From assembly GCA_020217035.1 (NCBI GenBank), contig JAIWOG010000145.1:1-17652 (forward strand): a stretch of 17,652 nucleotides of DNA, written 5' to 3'. The position numbers and the translations under genes are program-made. This document shows positions 1 to 9,831 of the stretch, one piece after another. Numbering within the stretch: position 1 is the stretch's first letter; each line of letters starts with the position of its first letter. The notes under the pieces are model-generated. The model saw nothing but the letters and a program-made list of their open reading frames with translations. It was not told the DNA's origin and ran no database searches. The DNA comes from Magnetospirillum sp. GTDB lineage: Bacteria; Pseudomonadota; Alphaproteobacteria; Rhodospirillales; Magnetospirillaceae.

Positions 1-622
1 TGAACCGATCATTTCGGTGATCATGGTCACCATCGGGCTGTCCATCTTCTTCCAGGCGGTCACCAAGTGGATCTTCGGCGCCGACGTGCAGCCCTTCCCG
101 GAAATCTTCCCGGTCAAATCGGTGGACGTGATGGGGCTGTCGGTCCAGCCGGCCTATCTGATGAGCCTGGTGGTGTCCATCCTGGTGATGGGCGGCTTCG
201 CCTGGTTCTTCAAGTATTCGCGCATGGGTCTGGCCATGCGGGCCACCGCCTTCAACCAGCAGGTGGCGCAAAGCTTGGGCATTTCGGTCAAGAACGTCTT
301 CGCCATGGCCTGGGCCATTTCCGCCATGGTCTCGGCCCTGGCCGGCGTGGTGGTCGGCATGGTCAACGGCGTGTCGGGCGCGTTGTCGTTCTTCGGCATC
401 AAGGTGTTCCCGGCGGTCATCGTCGGCGGGCTTGATTCCATCATCGGCGCCATCGTCGGCGGCCTGATCATCGGGCTGTTGGAAAACTTCGCCGAATACG
501 TGGACGGCCAATGGCTGCACCTGGGCAATCTTTATACCGTGGCGCCGTTCTACGTGCTGATCATCATCCTGATGGTCAAGCCCTACGGCCTGTTCGGCAC
601 CCACAAGATCGAGCGAGTGTAA
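1..622 (+). CDS. livH: Branched-chain amino acid-type ABC transporter permease, LivH family (5' end missing)
   Basis: This is one of the two inner-membrane permeases of a LivFGHMK-type ABC importer. Only the C-terminal 206 residues are visible: the reading frame is open from base 2 (EPIISVIMV...) through to the TAA, so the start lies outside the window. Hydrophobic segments alternate with short loops. The stretch around residues 112-160 (GMVNGVSGALSFFGIKVFPAVIVGGLDS, quoted in part, then GLLENFAEY) has the glycine-rich pattern and the conserved glutamate typical of LivH C-termini. It is followed within 4 nt by a LivM permease, then by a binding protein and a LivF ATPase, so it is part of the same importer. 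The partner LivG ATPase is not in the window and presumably lies upstream. The family call is secure; the transported substrate is not known and is probably an aromatic or other carboxylic acid, judging from the enzymes downstream. Confidence 0.93.
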   Translation, partial: EPIISVIMVTIGLSIFFQAVTKWIFGADVQPFPEIFPVKSVDVMGLSVQPAYLMSLVVSILVMGGFAWFFKYSRMGLAMRATAFNQQVAQSLGISVKNVFAMAWAISAMVSALAGVVVGMVNGVSGALSFFGIKVFPAVIVGGLDSIIGAIVGGLIIGLLENFAEYVDGQWLHLGNLYTVAPFYVLIIILMVKPYGLFGTHKIERV

Positions 623-626
623 GGCG

Positions 627-1700
627 ATGATCACTTCCAGCCTGATCCCCTGCGGCCAGTACAAGACCAGCTACGCCAAGGACACCACCATCTTCGACAC
701 GCCGGTCATGCGGGCCTGGGCGGTGGTGGGGGTGTTGGCGCTGATCGCCGCGCCGATGGTCCTCAACAACTACTACCTGTCCTTGCTGATCCAGATCGGC
801 TTCATGGGCATCGCCGCCCTGGGGCTGAACATCCTGGTCGGCTATACGGGACAGATTTCGCTGGGCCATGCCGGCTTCTTCGGCTTCGGCGCCTTCGCCA
901 GCGCCTGGCTGAACAATTCCTTCGGCATCCCCGTGGTTTTGGCCATGCCGCTGGCGGCGGTGATGACCACCTTCCTGGGGCTGTTGTTCGGCATTCCCGC
1001 CGGCCGCCTGAAGGGCCTGTACCTGGCCATCGCCACCTTCGCGTCCCAGTTCATCCTGGAAGACTTCTTCGCCCGCGCCGACTGGTTCTCGGGCGGTTCG
1101 TCGGGCGCGGCGGCCGGGCCGGTCAATCTGTTCGGCTATGAACTGACCGGCGACAAGGGCTTCTTCTACGTGGTGCTGTTCTGGGTGGTGGTGATGTTCC
1201 TGATCGGCACCAACCTGCTGAGGTCCAGGGACGGCCGCGCCTTCGTCGCCGTGCGCGACCATTACCTGTCGGCCGAGGTCATGGGCATCAACCTGACCAA
1301 GTACCGCATCTTGTCGTTCGGCCTGTCGTCCTTCTATGCCGGCCTGGGCGGGGCGCTATACGGCCATTACCTGGGCTTCGTCTCGGCCGAGGGCTTCACC
1401 ATCCTGATGTCCATCGAGTTCCTGGGCATGATCATCATCGGCGGCCTGGGCTCGGTGGCCGGCACCCTGATGGGCACCACCTTCATGGTGCTGCTGCCGG
1501 AAGTCATGGAAGGCGGCGTCGGCATCGCCAAGACGCTGATCGGCGGCGACGTCGCCTGGCTGGCCGAGGGGTTGGCCTACATCAAGCAGGCCTCCATCGG
1601 CCTGGCCATCATCTTGTTCCTGATCTTCGAGCCGGACGGCCTGGTGCATCGCTGGCGCCTGATCCGGTCCTACTGGAAGTTCTATCCCTTCTCGTACTGA
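627..1700 (+). CDS. livM: Branched-chain amino acid-type ABC transporter permease, LivM family
   Basis: Second permease of the importer, 357 residues. Residues 66-82 (LNILVGYTGQISLGHAG) are the hallmark LivM motif. The cytoplasmic coupling region AVRDHYLSAEVMGIN at 208-222 resembles the EAA loop that contacts the ATPase. It is followed by GGLGSVAGTLMG near 272-283. Many hydrophobic helices are visible between residues 30 and 335. The ATG lies 4 nt after the livH stop with an AAGGCG ribosome site overlapping that stop, so the two are translationally coupled. The N-terminal extension of about 30 polar residues and the basic-aromatic C-terminus (RWRLIRSYWKFYPFSY) are longer than in the E. coli protein. 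I recall similar ends in LivM-like permeases of aromatic-acid gene clusters, but could not verify that here. Confidence 0.93.
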   Translation: MITSSLIPCGQYKTSYAKDTTIFDTPVMRAWAVVGVLALIAAPMVLNNYYLSLLIQIGFMGIAALGLNILVGYTGQISLGHAGFFGFGAFASAWLNNSFGIPVVLAMPLAAVMTTFLGLLFGIPAGRLKGLYLAIATFASQFILEDFFARADWFSGGSSGAAAGPVNLFGYELTGDKGFFYVVLFWVVVMFLIGTNLLRSRDGRAFVAVRDHYLSAEVMGINLTKYRILSFGLSSFYAGLGGALYGHYLGFVSAEGFTILMSIEFLGMIIIGGLGSVAGTLMGTTFMVLLPEVMEGGVGIAKTLIGGDVAWLAEGLAYIKQASIGLAIILFLIFEPDGLVHRWRLIRSYWKFYPFSY

Positions 1701-1722
1701 CCCTGTTTCGTACCAACAACGA

Positions 1723-1735
1723 GGCCGAAACGGCC
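1723..1735 (+). repeat. Small hairpin between livM and the binding-protein gene
   Basis: The 71-nt spacer holds GGCCG-AAA-CGGCC, a perfect 5-bp stem. A second, competing inverted repeat (GTTTCG 1705-1710, CGAAAC 1726-1731) overlaps it. There is no T tract, so this is not a terminator. It might be a processing or stabilising structure in front of the highly expressed binding-protein gene. Function is inference. Confidence 0.35.
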
Positions 1736-1761
1736 CCCATGAACAAACCGATAAACACATT

Positions 1762-1767
1762 GGGAGG
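1762..1767 (+). promoter_or_regulatory. Ribosome binding site of the binding-protein gene
   Basis: GGGAGG is the strongest Shine-Dalgarno site in the operon. It lies 4 nt before the ATG at 1772 and 7 nt before the in-frame ATG at 1775. The spacing favours 1775, giving the N-terminus MRNVLLASA. A strong site suits a binding protein needed in excess over the membrane subunits. Confidence 0.7.
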
Positions 1768-1774
1768 ATAAATG

Positions 1775-3007
1775 ATGCGTAACGTTCTTCTGGCCAGCGC
1801 CGCCATCACCCTGGGCCTGTCCACCACCGCTCAGGCCGCCGAGATCTATGTCGGCCACCTGGCCGACTTGACCGGCGCCACCGCCTCGGTGTCCAAGCCG
1901 TTCTCGGCCGGCGTCGCCGACGCCATGAACTACATCAATTCCAAGGGCGGTGTCGGCGGCACCAAGATCGACTTCGAAACCGTCGATTATTCCTATCAGG
2001 TGCCGCGCGCCATGGCGCAGTACAAGAAGTGGACGTCCGAGCACAAGCTGGCCGCCATCCAGGGCTGGGGCACCGGCGACACCGAAGCGCTGGTCTCCAC
2101 CGTCGCCAAGGACGAGATCCCCTATTTCTCGGCCTCTTATTCCGGTCACCTGACCGACCCGCAGGGCAAGACCTCGGCCAAGGCGGCGCCCTATAACTTC
2201 TTCTATGGTCCCAGCTACACCGACGGCTGCCGCGGTCTGGTGGACTGGGCCATGGCCGACTGGAAGAAGAAGGGGGGCAAGGACAAGCCCAAGTTCGTCC
2301 ACATGGGCGACAACCACCCCTATCCGAACGCCCCCAAGGATGCCTGCGGCGCCTATGCCAAGGAAAAGGGCTTCGAGATCCTGAACCCCATCCAGTATTC
2401 GCTGAAGCCGGGTGACTTCAAGGCCCAGTGCCTGAGCCTGAAGGAATCGGGCGCCAACTACGCCTATCTGGCCAACACCGCCGGTTCGACCATCTCGCTG
2501 TTGAAAAGCTGCGAGACGGTGGGCACCAAGGCCCAGTTCATGGCCAACATCTGGGGCATGGACGAAGCCGGCCTGAAGGCTTCGGGCGAAGCCGCCAACG
2601 GCATCGTCTGGGTGGTGGGCGCCGCCACCTGGAACGACGACGTGCCCGGCATGAAGCTGGTGCGTGAAATCTCGAAGGCCGCCGACCCCGAAGGCAAGGA
2701 AGAACGCCCGGTCCACTACACCCGCGGCATCTGCTCGGCCTATTACATGAAGGAAGCCATGGATATGGCCGCCACCATGCCCGGCGGCGTCACCGGCGCC
2801 AACATCAAGGCCGCCATGTACAAGAAGGCCAACTGGGTCCCGGCCGGCCTGGAAGGCGTCTGCCTGCCCTCCACCTGGAAGGCCGACGATCATCGCGGCT
2901 CGACCCAGGTTCTGGTCTACCAGGCCGACGTCAAGGGTGACAATTTCACCATGCACAAGGTGCACAGCGTCGAGTTGCCCCGCCGCCCCGAGTGGCTGGG
3001 CTGGTAA
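1775..3007 (+). CDS. Periplasmic substrate-binding protein of the Liv-type ABC importer (type I periplasmic-binding fold)
   Basis: Captures the substrate in the periplasm and delivers it to the LivHM-type permeases. The protein of 410 residues begins with a classic Sec signal peptide (MRNVLLASAAITLGLSTTAQA, positions 1-21) with an A-Q-A cleavage site before AEIYVGHLADLTG. The sequence following, with the early acidic and glycine residues and the NYINSKGGVGG segment at 52-62, fits the LivK/Peripla_BP_6 family. Six cysteines at 152, 191, 219, 246, 320 and 363 suggest up to three disulphides. The C-terminal WKADDHRGSTQVLVYQ region at 368-383 resembles binding proteins found next to aromatic degradation genes, as far as I recall. 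An ATG at 1772 is an alternative start. The gene is followed by a strong hairpin that may protect its mRNA. The ligand is not identifiable from sequence. Confidence 0.9.
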   Translation: MRNVLLASAAITLGLSTTAQAAEIYVGHLADLTGATASVSKPFSAGVADAMNYINSKGGVGGTKIDFETVDYSYQVPRAMAQYKKWTSEHKLAAIQGWGTGDTEALVSTVAKDEIPYFSASYSGHLTDPQGKTSAKAAPYNFFYGPSYTDGCRGLVDWAMADWKKKGGKDKPKFVHMGDNHPYPNAPKDACGAYAKEKGFEILNPIQYSLKPGDFKAQCLSLKESGANYAYLANTAGSTISLLKSCETVGTKAQFMANIWGMDEAGLKASGEAANGIVWVVGAATWNDDVPGMKLVREISKAADPEGKEERPVHYTRGICSAYYMKEAMDMAATMPGGVTGANIKAAMYKKANWVPAGLEGVCLPSTWKADDHRGSTQVLVYQADVKGDNFTMHKVHSVELPRRPEWLGW

Positions 3008-3021
3008 TCACGCCTGAAACC

Positions 3022-3052
3022 GGGAGGCCGGCCAAACCGGCCTCCCCCTTTT
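3022..3052 (+). terminator. GC-rich hairpin with short T run after the binding-protein gene (attenuator or mRNA stabiliser)
   Basis: GGGAGGCCGG (3022-3031) and CCGGCCTCCC (3037-3046) form a perfect 10-bp stem with a CCAAA loop, followed by CC and TTTT at 3049-3052. It lies 14 nt after the binding-protein stop and 21 nt before the next start. Since the ATPase and catabolic genes continue in the same direction, it probably works as a partial terminator or a 3' stabiliser that lifts the binding-protein level above the rest. Confidence 0.7.
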
Positions 3053-3073
3053 CCCTTGACCGATGGTGCCCAG

Positions 3074-3898
<825 letters not shown>

Positions 3899-3908
3899 GG
3901 CGCCGACC

Positions 3909-5138
3909 ATGAGCGAATTCTACGATGCCAAGGAAACCCGGTCGGCGGACGAACGCGAAGCGGCGCTGATGGCGGCGTTGCCGGGCCAAGTCGGCCACGC
4001 CAAGGCCAACGCCCCCTATTTCGCCAAGCTGCTGGCCGGTTTCGACGCCGCCGCCATCACCAACCGCGCTGCCCTGGCGCAACTGCCGGTGACCCGCAAG
4101 TCGGACCTGATCGACATCCAACAGGAAAACACCCCGTTCGGCGGGCTGAACGCCACGCCCAAGGGCAAGTTGTTCCGCGTCTTCGCCTCGCCCGGCCCCA
4201 TCTATGACCCGGAAGGTCAGGGCCGCGATTGGTGGCGCATCGGACGCGCCCTTTATGCAGCTGGCTTCCGCGAAGGCGATTTGCTGCACAATTGCTTCGC
4301 CTACCACTTCACGCCGGGCGGCATCATGTTCGAGACCGGCGCCCACGCGCTGGGCTGCCCCGTGTTCCCGGCCGGTGTCGGCAACACCGAACAGCAGGCC
4401 AAGGCGGTGGCCGACCTGAAGCCGGCCGGCTATTCCGGCACGCCTTCTTTCCTGAAGATCATCCTGGAAAAGGCCCGCGAACTGGGCCTGGACCATTCGT
4501 CGCTGACCAAGGCCTGCGTCTCGGGCGAAGCCCTGTTGCCCCCCTTGCGCCAGGCTTTGGCCGACCTGGGGGTCGACGTGGTGCAAGCCTATGCCACCGC
4601 CGATTTGGGCCTGATCGCCTATGAGACCCGCGCCAAGCAGGGTCTGGTGGTGGACGAGGACATCATCGTCGAAATCGTCCGCCCCGGCACCAACGACCCG
4701 GTGGCGCCCGGCGAAGTGGGCGAGGTGGTGGTCACCAGCTTCAATCCCGATTATCCGCTGATCCGTTTCGGCACCGGCGATTTGTCGGCGGTGATGGAGG
4801 GCCAAAGCCCGTGCGGCCGCACCAACATGCGGCTGAAGGGCTGGATGGGTCGCGCCGATCAGACCACCAAGATCAAGGGCATGTTCGTCCACCCCCGCCA
4901 GATCAACGACGTGGCCAAGCGTTTCCCCGCCATCACGCGGGCCAAGCTGGTGGTGGACAAGCATAACGACAACGACCGCATGACCTTGCAGGTGGAATGC
5001 GCCGAACCGGGCGATGCCCTGGCCGCCTCCTTGAAGGACACCCTGCAATCGGTCTGCAAGCTGAAGGGCGAGATCGAGTTCCACGCCCCCGGCGCCTTGC
5101 CCAACGACGGCAAGGTCATCGAAGACAAGCGATCCTAA
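3909..5138 (+). CDS. AMP-forming acyl-CoA ligase of the phenylacetate-CoA ligase (PaaK-like) family
   Basis: Expected to activate a carboxylic acid to its acyl-CoA using ATP, with release of AMP and pyrophosphate. The 409-residue protein has the layout of the PaaK family: YATADLG (228-234) stands where the adenine-contacting motif lies, RFGTGDLS (286-293) matches the ribose-binding TGD motif, GRADQTTKIKGMFVHPRQI (314-332) is the hinge-region motif, and NDGKVIEDKR near the C-terminus places K402 at the usual catalytic lysine. Odd: the serine/glycine-rich phosphate loop (normally like SGTTG) is replaced by FASPGPIYDPEG at 92-103, and the adenine motif lacks the usual TE. It may be a divergent subfamily or have altered chemistry. 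Its place between an importer and an aldehyde dehydrogenase suggests it activates the imported acid or the acid made by the dehydrogenase. Confidence 0.8.
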   Translation: MSEFYDAKETRSADEREAALMAALPGQVGHAKANAPYFAKLLAGFDAAAITNRAALAQLPVTRKSDLIDIQQENTPFGGLNATPKGKLFRVFASPGPIYDPEGQGRDWWRIGRALYAAGFREGDLLHNCFAYHFTPGGIMFETGAHALGCPVFPAGVGNTEQQAKAVADLKPAGYSGTPSFLKIILEKARELGLDHSSLTKACVSGEALLPPLRQALADLGVDVVQAYATADLGLIAYETRAKQGLVVDEDIIVEIVRPGTNDPVAPGEVGEVVVTSFNPDYPLIRFGTGDLSAVMEGQSPCGRTNMRLKGWMGRADQTTKIKGMFVHPRQINDVAKRFPAITRAKLVVDKHNDNDRMTLQVECAEPGDALAASLKDTLQSVCKLKGEIEFHAPGALPNDGKVIEDKRS

Positions 5139-5171
5139 GACAATCAAATAACCAACAAGGACAGACATCCC

Positions 5172-6668
5172 ATGACCGTCTCCACCAGCATCGAGCTTGA
5201 TCCCTTCAAGCTGGCCAAGTCCCTGTCCGGCCTGAACTTCGTCGCCGGCGAGTTCCGCCCCGCCGCCAGCGGCAAGACCTTCCCGGTGGTCAACCCGGCC
5301 ACCGGCCAGGAAGTGGCCCAGGCGCCGTTTTCCGAAGCCGCCGACGTCGATCTGGCTGTCCAAGCCGCCAAGAAGGCGCAAAAGGAATGGGCCAAGGTGC
5401 CGGCGCGTAATCGCGGCAAGCTGGTGGCCGAATGCGGCCGGGTGCTGGCCGACCATGTGGAAGAACTGGGTCGTTTGATCGCGTTGGAAACCGGCAAGGC
5501 GCTCAGGACCGAAAGCCGCGTCGAAGCCAGCGTCTTGGCCGACATGTTCGTGTTCTTCGGCGGTCTGGCGTCGGAATTGAAGGGCGAGACCGTGCCCTTC
5601 CATCCCGACATGATGACCATGACCGTGCGCGAGCCCGTCGGCGTCGTCGGCGCCATCATTCCGTGGAACGTGCCCTTGCTGCTGATGGCCATGAAGGCCG
5701 CCGCCGCTTTGGTCGCCGGCAACGCCGTGGTGGTCAAGTCGGCGGAAGAAGCGCCGCTGACCGTGCTGCGCGTCACCCAAATCATGAACACCGTGCTGCC
5801 CGCCGGCATTTTCTCGATCCTGGCCGGCTACGGGCCGGAATGCGGGGCGCCGCTGGTGGAACACCCCGAGGTCAAGAAGGTCACCTTCACCGGCTCGGTG
5901 GAAACCGGCAAGATCGTCTACAAGGCCGCCGCCGAGAAGCTGATCCCCGTCACCCTGGAACTGGGCGGCAAAAGCCCGATGATCATCTGCGCCGACGCCG
6001 ACATGGACAAGGCGGTGGCCGGCGCCATCGCCGGCATGCGCTTCACCCGCCAGGGCCAAAGCTGCACCGCCAGCTCGCGCATCTTCGTCCATGAAAGCAT
6101 CCACGACGAATTCATCGCCCGGGTGCAGGAGCGTGTGAACGCCATGGTCATGGGTGACCCCCTGGACGAAAAGACCGATATCGGCACCATCATCTCGGAC
6201 GGCCAGTTCGAGCGCGTGCATTCCTATATCAAGCTGGGCCGCGAGACCCAGGGCGCCACCGAGATCGTGCTGTCCGCCATGCCCACCGACCCCAAGCTGG
6301 CCAAGGGCAAGTTCGTGCAGCCGCGCATCTTCTCGGGCGTTTCCAACAACGACCGCATCGCGCGGGAAGAAATCTTCGGCCCGGTCTGCTGCGTCATCAA
6401 GTGGAGCGACTTCGATAGCGTCATCGAAGCCGCCAACGACAGCGATTACGGTCTGGCCGCCACCATCTGGACCACCAATTTGAAGATGGCCATGGACGCC
6501 ACCCGCCGTCTGGAAGCCGGCTTCGTGCAGGTGAACCAGAATCTGGTGGTGCAGCCCAACCTGTCCTATGGCGGCGTCAAGGCGTCGGGCCTGGGCAAGG
6601 AAGCGTCGCTGGAATCCATGCTGGAACACTTCACCCATAAGAAGACCATCATCATCAACATGCAGTAA
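5172..6668 (+). CDS. NAD(P)+-dependent aldehyde dehydrogenase
   Basis: Oxidises an aldehyde to the carboxylic acid. At 498 residues it has the standard length of the superfamily. Catalytic parts are all present: oxyanion-hole asparagine N166 in PWNVP, cofactor lysine K189 in VVVKS, TFTGSVETG (238-246) at the dinucleotide site, general base E263 in LELGGKSP, nucleophile C298 in RQGQSCTAS, and EEIFGP (399-404). An AAGGA ribosome site lies 10 nt before the ATG. No signal peptide is seen, so it is cytoplasmic. In this operon the acid product would feed the adjoining CoA ligase. The substrate cannot be fixed from sequence; an aromatic or phenylalkyl aldehyde is a reasonable guess. Confidence 0.9.
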   Translation: MTVSTSIELDPFKLAKSLSGLNFVAGEFRPAASGKTFPVVNPATGQEVAQAPFSEAADVDLAVQAAKKAQKEWAKVPARNRGKLVAECGRVLADHVEELGRLIALETGKALRTESRVEASVLADMFVFFGGLASELKGETVPFHPDMMTMTVREPVGVVGAIIPWNVPLLLMAMKAAAALVAGNAVVVKSAEEAPLTVLRVTQIMNTVLPAGIFSILAGYGPECGAPLVEHPEVKKVTFTGSVETGKIVYKAAAEKLIPVTLELGGKSPMIICADADMDKAVAGAIAGMRFTRQGQSCTASSRIFVHESIHDEFIARVQERVNAMVMGDPLDEKTDIGTIISDGQFERVHSYIKLGRETQGATEIVLSAMPTDPKLAKGKFVQPRIFSGVSNNDRIAREEIFGPVCCVIKWSDFDSVIEAANDSDYGLAATIWTTNLKMAMDATRRLEAGFVQVNQNLVVQPNLSYGGVKASGLGKEASLESMLEHFTHKKTIIINMQ

Positions 6669-6698
6669 CCCCCTGCCGTCACCCGAAGGAATCAGTCC

Positions 6699-7877
6699 AT
6701 GACCACCGATCCAGTCGTCATCGTCGGCGCCGCCCGCACCCCCATGGGCGGGTTTCAGGGCGAACTCACGTCCTTCACCGCCAGCCAGTTGGGTTCGCAC
6801 GCCATCAAGGCGGCTCTGTCGCGGGCCAAGGTGGCCGCCGATCAGGTGGAAGAAGTGATCATGGGCTGCGTTCTGCCCGCCGGCCAGGGCCAGGCCCCGG
6901 CCCGGCAGGCGTCGCGTGGCGCCGGCATCCCGGACGGCGCCGGCGCCACCACCATCAACAAGATGTGCGGTTCGGGCATGAAGGCCGCCATGTTCGCCAA
7001 CGACTTGCTGCTGGCCGGCACCAATCGTGTGATGGTGGCCGGCGGCATGGAAAGCATGACCAACGCCCCCTATCTGCTGGACAAGGCGCGTGGCGGCTAT
7101 CGCATGGGCCATGGCAAGGTCATGGACCACATGTTCCTGGACGGGCTGGAAGACGCCTATGACAAGGGCCGGCTGATGGGCACCTTCGCCGAGGATTGTG
7201 CCCAAGCCTATCAGTTCACCCGCGAAGCCCAGGACAATTTCGCGCTGACCAGCCTGGAACGCGCCCGTCGGTCGGAGAACCTGGCCGCCGAGATCGCCCC
7301 CATCACGGTCAAGACCAGGAAGGGCGAAAGCGTCATCGACACCGACGAACAGCCCAAGAACGCCCTGCCCGACAAGATCCCCACCCTGAAGCCGGCCTTC
7401 CGCGACGGCGGCACGGTGACGGCGGCCAATTCGTCGTCCATTTCCGACGGCGCCGCCGCCCTGGTGATGATGCGGCTGTCGGAAGCGGAAAAGCGCGGGC
7501 TGACGCCACTGGCCGCCATCCGTGGCCATTCCACCTTCGCCCACGCCCCCAATCTGTTCACCACCGCCCCGGTCTTCGCCATCCGGAACCTGCTGGAAAA
7601 GCTGAGCTGGCAGGCCAAGGACGTGGACCTTTACGAAGTCAACGAAGCCTTCGCCGTGGTCACCATGGCCGCCATGCGCGACCTGGACCTGCCCCACGAC
7701 AAGGTCAACGTCCATGGCGGCGCCTGTGCGCTTGGCCACCCCATCGGCGCGTCCGGCGCCCGCATTCTGTGCACGCTGTTGTCGGCGCTGGAACGCTATG
7801 ACCTGAAGCGCGGCGTGGCGTCGTTGTGCATTGGCGGCGGCGAAGCCACGGCGCTGGCGGTGGAGCGCCTGGCATGA
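6699..7877 (+). CDS. Thiolase (acetyl-CoA C-acyltransferase)
   Basis: Cleaves a 3-oxoacyl-CoA with CoA to give acetyl-CoA and a shortened acyl-CoA, or performs the reverse condensation. At 392 residues it has the standard thiolase length. The nucleophilic cysteine is C90 in NKMCGSG. NEAF is at 315-318, the active-site histidine H347 is in GHPIGASG, and the second cysteine C377 is in CIGGGEA. GAAGGA lies 8 nt before the ATG. The sequence reads like the acetoacetyl-CoA thiolase (PhaA/AtoB) branch, but with a dehydrogenase next door a catabolic role is as likely. Its stop overlaps the next start by 4 nt (ATGA), showing translational coupling. Confidence 0.92.
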   Translation: MTTDPVVIVGAARTPMGGFQGELTSFTASQLGSHAIKAALSRAKVAADQVEEVIMGCVLPAGQGQAPARQASRGAGIPDGAGATTINKMCGSGMKAAMFANDLLLAGTNRVMVAGGMESMTNAPYLLDKARGGYRMGHGKVMDHMFLDGLEDAYDKGRLMGTFAEDCAQAYQFTREAQDNFALTSLERARRSENLAAEIAPITVKTRKGESVIDTDEQPKNALPDKIPTLKPAFRDGGTVTAANSSSISDGAAALVMMRLSEAEKRGLTPLAAIRGHSTFAHAPNLFTTAPVFAIRNLLEKLSWQAKDVDLYEVNEAFAVVTMAAMRDLDLPHDKVNVHGGACALGHPIGASGARILCTLLSALERYDLKRGVASLCIGGGEATALAVERLA

Positions 7878-9010
7878 TCCTGACCGAGGAACAATGCCTG
7901 ATCCAGGAGACCGCACGGTCGTTCGCCCGCGAACGACTGGCGCCGGGCGCCGAAAAGCGCGACCGCGAACACGCCTTCCCGGCGGCCGAGCTGGCCGAGA
8001 TGGGAGAGCTGGGTTTCCTGGGCATGGTGGTGCCGCCCGAATATGACGGCGCCGGCACCGATTACGTGTCCTATGCCCTGGCCTTGATGGAAATCGCCTG
8101 GGCCGAGGGCGCGACGTCCACCATCATGAGCGTGCACAACTCGGTCGGCTGCATGCCCATCCTGGCCTTCGGCACCGAAGCGCAAAAGCAGACCTATCTG
8201 CGCCCCATGGCCCGCGGGGAATGGATCGGCTGCTTCTGCCTGACCGAGCCGGAAGCCGGGTCCGACGCCGCCTCCATCAAGACCCGCGCGGTCAAGGACG
8301 GCGACTTTTATGTGCTGAACGGCGCCAAGCAATTCATCACCTCGGGGAAGAATGCCAAGGTCGCCATCGTCTTCGCCGTCACCGACCCGGCCGCCGGCAA
8401 GAAGGGCCTGTCGGCCTTCGTCGTCCCCACCGACAGCCCCGGCTGGAACGTGGCGCGGGTCGAGGACAAGCTGGGTCAGCACGCGTCAGACACCTGCCAG
8501 ATCATCCTGGAGGATTTGCGCGTGCCGGCGGCCAACCTGCTGGGGGCCGAGGGCGAAGGGCTGAAGATCGCTTTGGCCAATCTGGAAGGCGGCCGCCTGG
8601 GCATCGCCGCCCAGTCGGTGGGCATGGCGCAAGCCGCGCTGGACCACGCCATCGCCTATGCCAAGGACCGCAAGCAGTTCGGCAAGCCGATCATCGAGCA
8701 CCAGGCGGTGGCCTTCCGCCTGGCCGACATGGCGACCCGAATCGAAGCGGCACGGCAGATGGTTCTGCACGTGGCCAGTCTTCGCGATGCCGGCCAGCCT
8801 TGCCTGAAGGAAGCGTCCATGGCCAAATTGCTGGCCAGCGAAACCGCCGAGCGCGTCTGTTCCGACGCCATCCAGATTCACGGCGGTTACGGCTATCTGG
8901 CCGATTTCCCGGTGGAGCGCATTTACCGCGACGTCCGGGTTTGTCAAATTTACGAAGGGACCAGCGACATCCAGCGCCTGGTCATCGCCAGGGCCCTGGC
9001 GGCCGGCTGA
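7874..9010 (+). CDS. Acyl-CoA dehydrogenase (FAD-dependent)
   Basis: Introduces the alpha-beta double bond into an acyl-CoA, passing electrons through FAD to electron-transfer flavoprotein. The 378-residue protein shows the family signatures [13 protein letters not shown] (122-134) and [20 protein letters not shown] (333-352), and RKQFGKPI (266-273). The likely catalytic base is E361 in IYEGTSD, the position used by short- and medium-chain enzymes. The ATG at 7874 overlaps the thiolase stop in ATGA. A longer frame reaching back to 7826 would begin with residues of no family likeness, so I reject it. With the ligase, thiolase and aldehyde dehydrogenase it makes a partial beta-oxidation set. 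No enoyl-CoA hydratase or hydroxyacyl-CoA dehydrogenase is present in the window, so those steps must be encoded elsewhere. Confidence 0.92.
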   Translation: MILTEEQCLIQETARSFARERLAPGAEKRDREHAFPAAELAEMGELGFLGMVVPPEYDGAGTDYVSYALALMEIAWAEGATSTIMSVHNSVGCMPILAFGTEAQKQTYLRPMARGEWIGCFCLTEPEAGSDAASIKTRAVKDGDFYVLNGAKQFITSGKNAKVAIVFAVTDPAAGKKGLSAFVVPTDSPGWNVARVEDKLGQHASDTCQIILEDLRVPAANLLGAEGEGLKIALANLEGGRLGIAAQSVGMAQAALDHAIAYAKDRKQFGKPIIEHQAVAFRLADMATRIEAARQMVLHVASLRDAGQPCLKEASMAKLLASETAERVCSDAIQIHGGYGYLADFPVERIYRDVRVCQIYEGTSDIQRLVIARALAAG

Positions 9011-9022
9011 GGGAGAAAGAAC

Positions 9023-9826
9023 ATGAAGGACATCCTGGTTCACGTTGACGGCAGCGACCGTGCCGCCATGCGCATCGAGGTGGCGGTCGATCTGGCCAAG
9101 CGTTTCGGGGCGCGGCTGACCGGCCTTTTCGCCCAGACCGACAGCCACCGCCCCGCCGCCGTCGCCCGCTTGGCCAGCGACGGCCTGAAGGCCGCGCAAG
9201 CCGCCGGTGAAAACCTTTTCAATTCGGCCACCAAGGGCGTCGAGACCCGCTGGTGGGTGCTGCCCCACGGCGAGCCCGGCTTCGTCGCCGCCGAGGTGAT
9301 GTTCTGTTCGCGCTATTTCGACTTGGTGATCCTGGGTCAGAACGACCCCAAGGATTCGACCACTCCCGACGACATGGTGGAAGAGACCATTCTGAATTGC
9401 GGCCGCCCGGTGCTGGTGCTGCCCTATGTGGGCAGCTTCACCTCGGTGGCCAACCGCGCCGTCATCGCCTGGAACGCCGGCCGCGAAGCGACCCGCGCCG
9501 TTCACGATTCCTTGGACCTGTTGCGCCAGGCCAAGACAGTGACGGTGCTGTCCATGCGGGCTCATGACGACACCGGCGCCACCAATACCATGCCGCCAGT
9601 CAACATCATCGACCACCTGACCAAGCTGGGGGTCGCCAGCGAGGGCGAGTTCCTGCCCGACGAGGAAATCGGCAAGATGGACATGCTGCTGTCGCGCAGC
9701 TTCGACCTGGGGGCTGACCTGCTGGTCATGGGGGCCCACGGTCAGTATGGCCTGTCGCGCCTGCGTGGATCGGGCACCCGCTACGTGCTGAAGCACATGA
9801 CCCTGCCGGTGCTGATGAGTCATTGA
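9023..9826 (+). CDS. Tandem-domain universal stress protein (UspA family)
   Basis: Cytoplasmic protein of 267 residues made of two Usp folds: residues 1-135 (beginning MKDILVHVDGSDRAAMRIEVA, shown in part) and about 143-267. The second half keeps an ATP-binding-like motif, MGAHG (236-240) with GSGT at 249-252. In the first half the matching loop (ILGQNDPKDSTTPDD) lacks the glycine pattern, so probably only the C-terminal domain binds nucleotide. A GAGGGAGAAAG ribosome site lies before the ATG, 12 nt after the acyl-CoA dehydrogenase stop. It is the last gene before a strong terminator. Usp genes at the end of catabolic operons may be tied to redox or energy stress, but the role is unproven. 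Confidence 0.87.
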   Translation: MKDILVHVDGSDRAAMRIEVAVDLAKRFGARLTGLFAQTDSHRPAAVARLASDGLKAAQAAGENLFNSATKGVETRWWVLPHGEPGFVAAEVMFCSRYFDLVILGQNDPKDSTTPDDMVEETILNCGRPVLVLPYVGSFTSVANRAVIAWNAGREATRAVHDSLDLLRQAKTVTVLSMRAHDDTGATNTMPPVNIIDHLTKLGVASEGEFLPDEEIGKMDMLLSRSFDLGADLLVMGAHGQYGLSRLRGSGTRYVLKHMTLPVLMSH

Positions 9827-9831
9827 TGTTC

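Noticed and set aside
3056..3073. TTG start giving LivF six more residues
   Set aside because: It directly follows the hairpin T run and has no ribosome site; the ATG at 3074 gives a normal N-terminus.
7826..7873. N-terminal extension of the acyl-CoA dehydrogenase
   Set aside because: The added residues are R/G-rich and lie inside the thiolase gene. The ATGA overlap at 7874 gives the normal family N-terminus.
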